Origin: CAZSPL01 sp964608735
GTDB lineage: Bacteria > JAJVIF01 > JAPKYR01 > CAZSPL01
Direction of reading: 5' to 3'
NCBI GenBank assembly: GCA_964608735.1
Contig: CAZSPL010000049.1
Location: 1 to 19,287 of the forward strand
DNA: 19,287 nucleotides
Shown: positions 6,917 to 15,484 of the stretch, one piece after another
Position numbering within the stretch: the stretch's first letter is position 1
Layout: each line of letters opens with the position of its first letter
Made by a program: the position numbers and the translations under genes
The notes under the pieces: generated by a model
The model's input: only the letters and a program-made list of their open reading frames with translations
What the model was told of the DNA's origin: nothing
The model's database searches: none

Positions 6917-9238
6917 CTACCAACTGCCGTCAGATCTCAGCCGGGTCAGGAAAATTTCCTCTCCCCCCAGGCCGTAATATAATTCCTCACCGGGACCCGG
7001 GAAAAAATCGACCTTCGTCTGGAAATAACCCGCGAGGAACACATGCTCGAACGGGTCCACTGCTACGGCCAGACCGGCGTCGTCATTGACGTCGCCGTAT
7101 TTCGTAGTCCATTGGTAATCCCCGTCCAGGTCATAGCTCATCAGGAAAATATCTGTTCCACCCGCCGACAAGTGATTATCATTGCCTTCATCGCCGGCGA
7201 AATCGCATACATACATGAATTTTCCCGCAATGTAGATTTCATCGAAGTCGGTTACGACGATGTCGTTGCTCATATCATCCTGAATCCCGCCGAATGTCCG
7301 TGCCCATTTGAATTCACCCGGGACATCGTACTTGACGAGGAAGCCGTCGAACCTCTGCCCCGCATCGGCCTCGGAAGAGCCGGGACCGGGATCGAAATCG
7401 ACAAGGCCGCGAAAACGTCCTGTCACATAAACATTGCCTGTCAGGTCTGAATCGAGTGCGATGCCTTCCGTGTAATCAAGCCCTCCCCACGAGCGCGCCC
7501 ATATGAAAGATGAGTCGGTATGGAAACAACTGAGGAATGCATCACAGGCCCCCTGCGCGATGTGCTCATCGATTCCCAGGCCGGGATCGAGGTCAACCTT
7601 GCCTCCGAAGTTGCCGGTTACATAGATAATGTTATTGACGCTTACACAAACGCCGTTTCCGAGATCGGTTTCCGAGTTCGATTCTCCGCCCCAGGTTTGC
7701 ACCCACTTGAAATTGCCCGCGGCGTCGAAGCTTGTGAGATAGGTGCCGAAGCCTTCGAGAGAAATGTGCTTGACATCGGCTGGTCCCGGGTCAAAATCAA
7801 CGATGTCCTCGAAGCATCCGGTGATATAGACATTGCCCTGGGAATCGAGCGCGATATCCCTGCCGGTGTCGTCTCCGATACCTCCCCAGACCAGTCCCCA
7901 TTTGTAATAACCGAAACTGTCCATTTTCACCAGGAAGGCATCCTGCTGCCCGTGATGCGGTTTGATATCCTGCGCCAGGCCGGGGTCGGGGTCGAACGAA
8001 TCGCTGTTGAAGAAGCCGGTGAGATAAAGGTCGCCTTGCGGGTTTATAGCCATCGCCGACACGACCGCCTTGTCGCCGAGGCCGGTTCCACCGAATCCCC
8101 GAGCCCACAGAAACTCGCCGGAGCTGTTGAACTTGCACAGGAATGCATCGACATCACCTTTCACCTCAAGCAAGTTACTCTCGAGACCGGGGTCGAAATC
8201 GGCAGTGCCGTCGAGATAACCGCCTGCGTAAAGATTCCCATAGCTGTCGGTCTCCAGTACATACGCCCTCTGGCTGCCCGGGCCGGTGATAGGCCAATAC
8301 CAGTCGACATTGGTCTCAGGGGGAAGGATCGTGATATTGAAAAAATGGAATATGGCCGCGTTCCCGTTTTTAGTACCCGCCTGGATCGCCGCGGGATATG
8401 TTCCGGGACCGCCTCCCCCATCATGCCAGTAAACATTCTTCGCGACCCACCAGTCATCTACATCGGGCGTCATCTCGATCGGTCCGCTGTACCCGAGGCT
8501 GCCGAATGTGTAAAGCTTGACAGACCTGTTGTCGCCTTCGTGCCAGTATTTCACCCGGCAACTGATATCGACCTTGCGGGCATTCAGGAAATCCCCGGTC
8601 TTGTTCACGTCGCCGATCGAAACCGCGTCCGGGCAATGTCCGGGGAAGCACGCGTCGACGGTGACATCGAGATGAAGCAATTCGGTGAACGACGGGTAAG
8701 TTATCTCGAACGTCCGGCATGCCGACCCGTGCCCGGCGAATTCATGCTTCTCGTAATCAGTCGCGAAATCCTTGAAGGGATTCAAGCCGTACAAACCGCC
8801 GGACCCGTACAAGTTGGTCAACCCGTCGGGATTGTGCAGCGTGAAGCCGGGTGCGTTCATTATCGCGCGCACGTCATATGCCGTCAGCGGTGTCGGATTC
8901 TTGATGGTCAGCCCGATCTCTATGTAAGACAGGACCGGCTCGAATGACTCTATCGTTACATGGAAACAGTCATCGCAGTTCGGCGCGTGAAGCATGTTCG
9001 AGACATCGTAGTGGGCGCCGCCCGTACGTTTGGAGATGATTTTTACTTCGAGCGTGTTCAGGTCGACGTCCACCTGATAGCTTCCCAGCACGTGATGTGT
9101 TTCAGTCGAGGCGCTGATCCCGGCCGTTTCGATTATTGCCCCCGGCGGAGGGGATGTGATTGCATTCCCGGAGCATCCGGCGATAAGCAATGCAAAGAGG
9201 ATGGCTGCTGTAAAAATTATCCTGTTACCTTCCAACAT
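6917..9238 (-). CDS. Lipoprotein with seven-bladed SBBP beta-propeller
   Basis: This 773-residue exported lipoprotein has a hydrophobic signal ending LLIAGC, with Cys22 the lipidation site. Residues 23-310 form an N-terminal region with paired cysteines (NCDDC at 88-91, CFPGHC at 197-202, also Cys174 and Cys227) and no fold I can name. Residues about 312-773 contain seven units of about 65 residues, each ending in W-x-x-x-x-G-G and holding N-x-Y-x-T/A-G-x-F followed by an F-D-P-G-type turn, matching the SBBP ('seven-bladed beta propeller') repeat; the count of seven suggests one closed propeller. Acidic turns could bind calcium. It probably acts as a surface binding or scaffold protein; no catalytic residues are evident. 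AAGGAG precedes the ATG by 7 bases. It is separated from HEAT-A by a gene-free stretch and is read towards the glycosyltransferase gene. Confidence 0.85.
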   Translation of the reverse strand: MLEGNRIIFTAAILFALLIAGCSGNAITSPPPGAIIETAGISASTETHHVLGSYQVDVDLNTLEVKIISKRTGGAHYDVSNMLHAPNCDDCFHVTIESFEPVLSYIEIGLTIKNPTPLTAYDVRAIMNAPGFTLHNPDGLTNLYGSGGLYGLNPFKDFATDYEKHEFAGHGSACRTFEITYPSFTELLHLDVTVDACFPGHCPDAVSIGDVNKTGDFLNARKVDISCRVKYWHEGDNRSVKLYTFGSLGYSGPIEMTPDVDDWWVAKNVYWHDGGGGPGTYPAAIQAGTKNGNAAIFHFFNITILPPETNVDWYWPITGPGSQRAYVLETDSYGNLYAGGYLDGTADFDPGLESNLLEVKGDVDAFLCKFNSSGEFLWARGFGGTGLGDKAVVSAMAINPQGDLYLTGFFNSDSFDPDPGLAQDIKPHHGQQDAFLVKMDSFGYYKWGLVWGGIGDDTGRDIALDSQGNVYITGCFEDIVDFDPGPADVKHISLEGFGTYLTSFDAAGNFKWVQTWGGESNSETDLGNGVCVSVNNIIYVTGNFGGKVDLDPGLGIDEHIAQGACDAFLSCFHTDSSFIWARSWGGLDYTEGIALDSDLTGNVYVTGRFRGLVDFDPGPGSSEADAGQRFDGFLVKYDVPGEFKWARTFGGIQDDMSNDIVVTDFDEIYIAGKFMYVCDFAGDEGNDNHLSAGGTDIFLMSYDLDGDYQWTTKYGDVNDDAGLAVAVDPFEHVFLAGYFQTKVDFFPGPGEELYYGLGGEEIFLTRLRSDGSW

Positions 9239-9250
9239 TGTTTTCTCCTT

Positions 9251-9594
9251 GTGTGATCCCTGAGTTTTGGGAAGTGTTCTGAGTACGGAACCCCTAATTG
9301 AGGCGGTGTTCCGCTGTAGTAAGACCGTTACCCCGGACCGGCGCGGAAAACCGCGACGGCAAACAGCCCTTTGTTATTCAAACAGCACCTCCAAATATTT
9401 GTGGGAGTTTGCTGTGAGGTGGCAATTTCATTCAACTTGAGATGCGCCTATGCGCCGCGGAGAAAGGCAATGCAAAAACGAACCGTATTACAAATTTTCG
9501 CGGGGAGATGATTGTTGGGGGGGATGAATTGAATATACTCGACGATCTTTATTTCGTCAATGGGCGGGGGGATTAATCTTGAAATCGGCGTTGT
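9251..9594. other. Gene-free stretch between HEAT-A and the SBBP lipoprotein
   Basis: I see no coding frame with support. It contains a perfect hairpin CGCGG-AAAA-CCGCG (9342-9355) and a longer imperfect one in which ACAGCA (9382-9387) pairs with TGCTGT (9410-9415) and CTCC (9389-9392) with GGAG (9404-9407). No clear promoter for the lipoprotein was found. The part next to HEAT-A (about 9563-9594) is similar to the 3' flank of HEAT-B. Confidence 0.4.
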
Positions 9595-12101
9595 TTACTT
9601 CCCGTCTTCACATGTGCCTTCGATTTTTGCGATAGCTTCCCAGGCATACTCCCTGTCATCGAGGAAAGTATCATATTTCCGGATATGCTTCAGGAGAGGA
9701 AGCGCATCTTCCGCCAGCGGGCCGAAATTACCGAGCATCTCCATCATGTCCTGGCCCGTATAATTAAAGCGCTTTTCCTCAAGGGCTCCAATCATCAAGG
9801 GAATTGCATCGATGCCGGCTTCTCCATAGTGACTCAGGACAAATCCCGCGGCCCTGCTCACATATTGATTGCCGTGCTGGAAGGCATTAAGCAGAATATC
9901 AACCCGTTNNNNNNNNNNGACGGTTCAACGGATGCGAGCGCCCAGGTCGCGCGCGAGGCAAGAAATTCATTCGGATGCTGCATCAGTTCGAGGAATATTG
10001 CGATGGATTTGTTTCTCTCATAATCAAGATGATAGAGCAGTCTTGCCGCAAACTCCTTCAGCCATTCATCTTCGCCATCGCGCAATTCAATCAGCTTGGT
10101 AAGCAGGAATTCCGACTTCCGATCAATGTTGTAGATTACACTCAGCACGGATGTGGAAACATTTCCTTCATCCTGATAGAGCATTTCCTCCAACACAGGC
10201 AAAGCGTCTTTGGCATCCTTGCCGAAACGGCCGATTGACCAAATGGCGGTCCATCTGCAGTTGTCGCTCTCATCAGCGACGATACTAAGAAGCGCATCAA
10301 ATGATTCCCGTGTGAAACCGAGCTTGGGAAGCGCCTCTATTGCCAATTTCCGAACTTCCCTATCTTCGTCATGTAATGCAGCAATGAGAGAGGGAATCGC
10401 GTCCGCAGCATCGACACCGATTTCACCGAGCGCTTCGACTGCCTTTCTGCGGATTAATTCCGGGTCGTCTTCAAGCGCTTCAATCAACTCGTTTACAGCC
10501 CCCGCGGCTTCGGACTTGAATTCAGAGCAGGATCCCACGGCGCTTTTTCTTATATCGAAATCGGCATCATCGAGACACTCGCTAATTGCTTCGAAAACCC
10601 CCTCTTCCCCCGCTCCGACATTCGCGAGAGTGTAAACGGCCGTACCGCGGACGCCCGGGGAGTCATCTTTCAACGCCTGCAACAGGTACGGGATTGCGGC
10701 CTTTGGTTTTGGATACAGGCTATACAGAATCATGCACGCGTTTTTTCGTTCCGCTGCGTTCCCATCGGATAGCAAAGGAATCAACGATGGTATGAGTGGC
10801 GCTCCGAAATGTCCCATCACCGATCGAGCAAGCCATCCTGTTTCCTCGTCCTGCATGGCTTCAAGCAGGCCATCTATAACGACGGGATCGGGCCCCATGC
10901 ATCCGAGCGCACGGATGAGGTTTTTCTTCTCATTTTCCCCGGTTGTGTTTTTTAGCCTGGCGATAAGAGCGGGTGCGGCGCTTGTGGCATCGGGTCCCAT
11001 TTTCGAGAGGGCGTCCACCACTATGTATTGGTTTTTATGGGATTCCTCCCCGAGCAGCTCAACCAGGACCGGAAGCGCGGCAGGACCGACATGGCTGAAT
11101 GCATCGGACATAAAGTCATACGCCGGATAATCGAAGTCTTCAACATTCCTGATCATATCCGCCAGTTTGGGAAGAAACGCCTCATTCTCACTCGAGAACC
11201 TTACCCCCAGCATTGAAGCCACATTTCGAGTGAAGTAATCGTTGCTGAGAACGCCCTCCAGAGCGTAATCAAGCAGTTCGTCCGTTACCGGTCCAATCTT
11301 CGTGAGTGCGAACGCCGCCATGTATCGGACACTTTCATCCTCATCAAGGAGGAGCTTTTTAAGGGGCCCGGCTGCATCATGAGCATCTTCCCCTGTTCTG
11401 AACAGGGCGAATGCCGCGTTCCTGCGAACCTCGGGATTGTTATTCCTGAAAAGCTCGACCAGCGATTCTACGGCATCTCCGCCGCCAAATTCACTGAGAT
11501 ACAGAACGGCAGATTTCAATACCTCGGTGTCCTTATCACGGAGTGCTTCGATAAGGTAATCGATCAGTGTGAAATCCAGGTGAACAAGCTTCTCCAGTAC
11601 GTTCACCGCGCCCAGCCGGACGGTCGCATCTTCATCATGCAGAGCAACTTTAACAGCATCCACAATTTCGGGTTTCGTACCAAAAAGAAATAGAACCTCG
11701 GTGGCGTTCTTTCTGACAGAGGGATCCTCATCCCTGGTTGCGTCGAGCAAAGGCTGTTCCGCATCGTATGGGATGAATTTGAATTTGCCGAAAACTCTCG
11801 CGGCGGCAGCCCGGGTTTTTGCGTCTTTATCACTGAGGAAGACAACAAGTATCGGGACATGCTCGCGCTCGATTTCAAACACCGCATGATCCAGCGCGCA
11901 AGTCTCGTCGTAGGGATCCCTGGCAATCCTGATAGCTTTCTTAACCTTGTTAATTGCACTTCGGCTGAATGGAGCAAGTTCATCCGGTTCCCCCAGCGGT
12001 TTGACCGCGCCGGATGATGTGTCCTCCGTGCCGGCATAGACGTAGTTTGATAAAAAGCTGAAAGCAAGCAGAACGGACAGGACAATCACTCGTCTTTTCA
12101 T
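9595..12101 (-). CDS. Secreted HEAT-repeat protein A (frame broken only by assembly gap)
   Basis: This is a predicted exported alpha-solenoid of about 835 residues. A signal peptide (residues 1-24, ending NYVYA) is followed by some twenty HEAT units of about 33 residues, many with the A-x-D-A-I/L-P-x-L pattern, and the C-terminus AWEAIAKIEGTCEDGK. The N-run at 9909-9918 shifts the frame: up to SVEP it reads in one frame, after the gap RVDILLNAFQHG continues in another and matches the same region of HEAT-B. The apparent separate GTG-started fragment 9595-9861 is therefore the tail of this gene. I chose the ATG at 12101 over one at 12137 because AGGAGG (complement of 12108-12113) lies 6 bases upstream and it gives a clean signal peptide. 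HEAT arrays are usually protein-binding scaffolds; the partner is unknown and no catalytic residues are seen. Confidence 0.82.
9909..9918. other. Assembly gap (10 N) inside HEAT-A
   Basis: This is a placeholder run of ten N. Aligning the flanks to HEAT-B (EPEPRIID against EP...RVD) suggests three residues between EP and RVD, i.e. about 5 missing bases rather than 10, which would restore a single frame. Confidence 0.9.
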
Positions 12102-12265
12102 CTCCGGCCTCCTGAACGAGAGGATCAGACGTTTCATTCACTGCAATGCTTCTTGTATATATTTCCTAAGACGAACCCGATGAAAATCAGTTCATCCACC
12201 GCGGGCCGCGATAGTACATCCTTGATGAATAATCGACGGATATGGTCATGCTGCAAGTCTGAAAC

Positions 12266-12338
12266 CTATTCCCACGGTGTCCCGTAGCGTTCCCTGAACG
12301 CTATCTCGCCGACAGCCTTGCGCGGGCGGAGGGGGAGA
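12266..12338 (-). pseudogene. Remnant 3' end of a second nitroreductase gene
   Basis: Read on the minus strand, this stretch encodes LRPRKAVGEIAFRERYGTPWE followed by TAG. That differs at only four of 21 positions from the last 21 residues of the intact nitroreductase at 17460-18134 (LRPRKSLSEIAF...RYGMPWE). The upstream part of the gene is absent: similarity ends about where the 3' flank of HEAT-B begins. It therefore cannot make a protein by itself. It sits between HEAT-B and HEAT-A, as the intact nitroreductase tail sits before HEAT-C, and marks a past tandem duplication. Confidence 0.85.
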
Positions 12339-12360
12339 TTAATTTTTAAACCGGCAACGT

Positions 12361-14553
12361 TCACTCCTCGTTTTCACAGGTGCCTTCGATTTTTGCGATA
12401 GCTTCCCAGGCAGCCTCCCTGGTGCTCGCATCAAGATCATATTCCGCGATGTCCCTCAATCGAGGCAATGCATCGGAAGCCGCGGGGCCGAATTCGGCTA
12501 CAGCCCGGATAATTCTGTCTAAATCTACTCCGACGGGAGCATCGAGAAGACGAATAACACCTGGGACGGCCTCGAGCGCGGCATCGCCATAATACCCGAG
12601 AACAATCGCCGCGGTCGAGGCGTTGTCCAATTCGAAGTCATCCAGGGCTCGTATCAGCGTATCGATTATTCTCGGTTCGGGTTCAATATCGAAGAAAGCC
12701 CGTATCACTCCACTTCGCGCCCAAACCTGTGGATCATTGACCATCTCGAGCAGAGTATCAATGGCGATATCTCTCTCAACCCCAATGTGGTAAAGAATCT
12801 CCGCTGCCCGTATGCGAAGCCATGCAACGTCGCCGTCGCGGAGAGCTTTCAGTTCATCCGCGCCGTGCATTCCCTCGGGATCGATGGCGGCAAGAGCGGT
12901 GGTAATATCCAAATCGAGCCCGCCGTCGTCAGAGATCATTGCTTCCTCCAGCCCGTGTACGGCTGAAGCCGCGTCGGAACCCATCGCGCCAAGTGCCATG
13001 ACGGCATGCCGTTGCTGCTGGTCCGATTCATTGACCGCGATCGGTAGAAGCACCCGGACAACGGCCTCGGATGAACTAATTTTCGGCAGGGCATCGATGA
13101 CGGTTTCCCTGGCACCATCCGCTTCGTCGTTCAGGATGTCGATTAGCGCCGGTATGGCGTCAGCCGCATCGCTGCCGATTTCACTCAGTGCCCTTGCGGC
13201 GGAAGTCCTGACATAGTCGGACCGTTTATCGTCGAGTGCGGCAATGAGCCCTTTTACGATTTCGCTGTTTCCGTTATACAGTTTACCGAGGGCACTGGCG
13301 GCTCCCGAACGCATTTGGCTTTCCGTATCGGTCAGCAGTGTGAGTAATATGTCGATGACCGCGGTATCGCCTTTGGCGATATTTCCAAGACCGGCAAGGG
13401 CCTGGGTACGGACCGACAATTCACGGTCGGAAAGAGCTTCAACCAGGTACGGCACCGCCTCGGTGGGCTCGGGCTTCATGTATGCCAGCGCCCAGGCCGC
13501 CTTGCTGCGAATTTCCATGTTGTTATGCGAGAGCAATTCGATAAGAAACGGCACTGCTTCGGGGCCCAGATTTCGCAATCCGTTCACCGCCTCAGTGGCG
13601 ATGAGCGTTTCACTGCTTTCGATAATAGCCATTAATGCTTCGGCTACACCCGGCTTCGGTCCGATAGCTATGACCACTCTCACTATATCTCGCTTCTCAT
13701 TCTCCTCTCCCGTTTCGAAAAACTTAAGCAGGTCGGGCAGGACTTCGAGAGCGAGAGGGCCGCAGGTTCGCAGGGCTTCGTATAATTCACTCCGGTTGTC
13801 CGGGGGCTGCGACTTGATGGCGTCCATCAACGGGGTTATCGACGCGGTGCCGATCCTACACAGGCTATTCCGTGCCAGATCGGGGGCACTGTAGTTGTGA
13901 TACGACTTGTCGGTCAGCAGTCCGATAAGTTCGGGGATGAATCCGGTATTTTCGGCGGTGAACACACGGCCAAGGTTGCCGGCTTCCAAACTGAGCCTGT
14001 AATCATCGGAGCGAGCGGCATCGATCAGGATGGAAATGAGATCATCACTGCGTCCGCCCAACTTGATCGAGGAGAATGCCGCATATGCTCGCGCCGATTC
14101 ATCTTCATCATCCAGTAACTTGCGAAGTTCGGGAAGGATATCGGGATTGTCATTACTTATGTTCCCCAAGGCTTTCGCGGCGGCCGCCCTGACCAGCGGG
14201 CTTTCATCGGACAGCAAGGATAGCAGTTCGGTGGTATGGGCGTCGCACAAGTGAAGCGCATCGATTGCATCGATTGCCGCCTCGCGCACAGTACCGTCGC
14301 CGTCATTAAGCAAAGCATCCACGTAGCGGACCAGGCTCTCATCATACTTCGCGAGAATCGCGATCGCCTCCAGGGCGGCTTTTCTCGATGTTGCATCGGC
14401 AAGGTCGAGCATCGAGGTAAGGGCGATGACGATATCGGGCTTCGGGCCGAAGACGGTCAGCACGGCTGCTACTCCGGCCCTTACATCAGGATTCGGATCG
14501 GCGGTCGCGGATATCAGCGCGGGCAGGGCGTCGTGGGGAATGAATTCGAGCAT
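12361..14553 (-). CDS. Secreted HEAT-repeat protein B, main part downstream of an in-frame TGA
   Basis: This 730-residue frame, counted from its first ATG, contains only HEAT units (about twenty, 31-37 residues each) and ends IEGTCENEE with its own TGA. The C-terminus matches HEAT-A (AWEAIAKIEGTCE). The ATG at 14553 is not a credible start: it falls in the middle of a HEAT unit, has no ribosome site, and the frame is open and homologous to HEAT-A for 38 codons more, back to a TGA at 14665-14667. Beyond that TGA the same frame continues into a signal peptide (14668-14880). The whole gene, 12361-14880, would give 839 residues, the size of HEAT-A and HEAT-C. Either the gene is read through or recoded, or it has been silenced by one nonsense change; no other lesion is seen. 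Confidence 0.8.
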   Translation of the reverse strand: MLEFIPHDALPALISATADPNPDVRAGVAAVLTVFGPKPDIVIALTSMLDLADATSRKAALEAIAILAKYDESLVRYVDALLNDGDGTVREAAIDAIDALHLCDAHTTELLSLLSDESPLVRAAAAKALGNISNDNPDILPELRKLLDDEDESARAYAAFSSIKLGGRSDDLISILIDAARSDDYRLSLEAGNLGRVFTAENTGFIPELIGLLTDKSYHNYSAPDLARNSLCRIGTASITPLMDAIKSQPPDNRSELYEALRTCGPLALEVLPDLLKFFETGEENEKRDIVRVVIAIGPKPGVAEALMAIIESSETLIATEAVNGLRNLGPEAVPFLIELLSHNNMEIRSKAAWALAYMKPEPTEAVPYLVEALSDRELSVRTQALAGLGNIAKGDTAVIDILLTLLTDTESQMRSGAASALGKLYNGNSEIVKGLIAALDDKRSDYVRTSAARALSEIGSDAADAIPALIDILNDEADGARETVIDALPKISSSEAVVRVLLPIAVNESDQQQRHAVMALGAMGSDAASAVHGLEEAMISDDGGLDLDITTALAAIDPEGMHGADELKALRDGDVAWLRIRAAEILYHIGVERDIAIDTLLEMVNDPQVWARSGVIRAFFDIEPEPRIIDTLIRALDDFELDNASTAAIVLGYYGDAALEAVPGVIRLLDAPVGVDLDRIIRAVAEFGPAASDALPRLRDIAEYDLDASTREAAWEAIAKIEGTCENEE

Positions 14554-14664
14554 TCGAAAAACGTGGGCGGCTTCGCGCCTGATGTCGTCATTTCCTTTCT
14601 GAAGGCAGTAGACGAGTGCGGGCAGATCATCCTTGGTGAGTTTCGCAACTGCGCTGTGTACCGC

Positions 14665-14667
14665 TCA
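14665..14667 (-). other. In-frame TGA, codon 72 of HEAT-B
   Basis: The sequence reads Tyr-Thr-TGA-Ala-Val-His. In HEAT-A the matching place reads Glu-Thr-Cys(TGC)-Ala-Leu-Asp, and the next 40 residues align without a gap up to FIPxDA in both proteins. TGA thus stands where the paralogue has cysteine (codon 68). Only a weak 3-4 bp hairpin is seen just after it. Confidence 0.8.
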
Positions 14668-14880
14668 TGTATAGAGCTCCTCATGTATGAAAGTGTCGAT
14701 CATATATTTGATCTGCTTTACGCCGTCGGTCTTGTATTCAAGGGGCATATTCCCGAAGAAGGCATCGAATTCAGCCCTCTCTTCATCGGGCTTTCCCGAA
14801 TCCCCGGCCGCGACCGGGAGGATGAACGCGGTGAGAATGATGCAGGCGGCAAGAGACAGCCAAAGGATTGACCTACTCAT
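14665..14880 (-). CDS. HEAT-B N-terminal segment with signal peptide, ends at the in-frame TGA
   Basis: This encodes 71 residues: a signal peptide (about 1-25, ILWLSLAACIILTAF then LPVAA), an acidic linker DSGKPDEERAEFDAFF and the first helix before the TGA. Its ATG overlaps the stop of HEAT-C by 8 bp (ATGAGTAG, 14873-14880), so it is probably translated by coupling; GGAGG lies 12 bases upstream. As it stands it would be exported as a short peptide with no recognisable function. Its frame continues, after the TGA, into the HEAT body at 12361-14664, so I regard it as the 5' end of one HEAT-B gene. Confidence 0.75.
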   Translation of the reverse strand: MSRSILWLSLAACIILTAFILPVAAGDSGKPDEERAEFDAFFGNMPLEYKTDGVKQIKYMIDTFIHEELYT

Positions 14881-15481
14881 TTTCGGTATCATCCTCCTCG
14901 GAAACACTCGACTCGGCGCCTTCGATAATCCTGATTGCTTCCTTAGCCAGTTCAGCGATGGTGTCTGACTGATCCCAATACCGCTCATTTGCATTATCCG
15001 AGGCAATTATCATCAATATAGGGATTGCATCTTTCGCCGCCGGTCCCATTTTTGCGAGGGCGGAAATGGCATAGCGCGCAACCTGATTGGCGGGGTCTTT
15101 AAGCGCTTTTATCAAGGCAGGGATGGCATCCTTCGCCGCGGAGCCGATCTCATTGAGCGTCCATGCGGCGTTGCGGCGCACATAGAAGTCGTCATCAGTG
15201 AGCCCGCATATTAATGCGTCAAGTCCTTCGAGCGAACCGCCATCCAATAAAAACAGGGAATACGCCGCCTCGATCCTCACCTGCGGCTCTTCATCGACCA
15301 GCGCATGTTTCAATTCAGGTATTGCGCAACACGCCGCCGGGCCGATCTCCGCGAGAGCGGAAGCGGCGCTGCTCCTCGCTGCCCAATTGTCATCGTGGCG
15401 AAGTACCTGTATCAATTTTGGAACAGCCTTCGCCGATGCCTCCCTGAATCCGCCGAGGGCATATACAATGCCCGGCCGCAT
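14873..15481 (-). CDS. HEAT-C C-terminal segment, follows an in-frame TGA
   Basis: This encodes 202 residues beginning with an ATG placed immediately after the TGA at 15482-15484 and in the same frame. It contains five HEAT units (for example AAKDAIPALIKALKDPANQV) and the end piece AKEAIRIIEGAESS, matching the ends of HEAT-A and HEAT-B, then an acidic tail. The first residues MRPGIVYALGGF complete a HEAT helix begun before the TGA. It has no signal peptide and no ribosome site of its own; termination-reinitiation at TGAATG could produce it, but it would then remain in the cytoplasm. It is most simply the 3' quarter of a single HEAT-C gene (14873-17374). Confidence 0.78.
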   Translation of the reverse strand: MRPGIVYALGGFREASAKAVPKLIQVLRHDDNWAARSSAASALAEIGPAACCAIPELKHALVDEEPQVRIEAAYSLFLLDGGSLEGLDALICGLTDDDFYVRRNAAWTLNEIGSAAKDAIPALIKALKDPANQVARYAISALAKMGPAAKDAIPILMIIASDNANERYWDQSDTIAELAKEAIRIIEGAESSVSEEDDTENE

Positions 15482-15484
15482 TCA
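15482..15484 (-). other. In-frame TGA, codon 631 of HEAT-C
   Basis: The sequence reads Asp-Asp-Ile-Pro-TGA-Met-Arg-Pro inside a HEAT turn. Directly downstream GGGCAT-(TGTAT)-ATGCCC forms a 6-bp stem, extendable by GCC/GGC over a bulge, with the loop 15-19 bases after the TGA. In one alignment register it lies opposite Cys (TGC) of HEAT-A (SDNCRW), but the repeats allow other registers. Confidence 0.8.

Noticed and set aside
7520..8947. A 475-codon plus-strand frame across the SBBP gene
   Set aside because: It shows no repeat or domain pattern, whereas the minus strand shows seven regular propeller units and a lipobox.
9595..9861. A separate small protein starting at GTG 9861
   Set aside because: Its frame is homologous to the end of HEAT-B right up to the N-run, so it is the tail of HEAT-A displaced by the wrong gap length.
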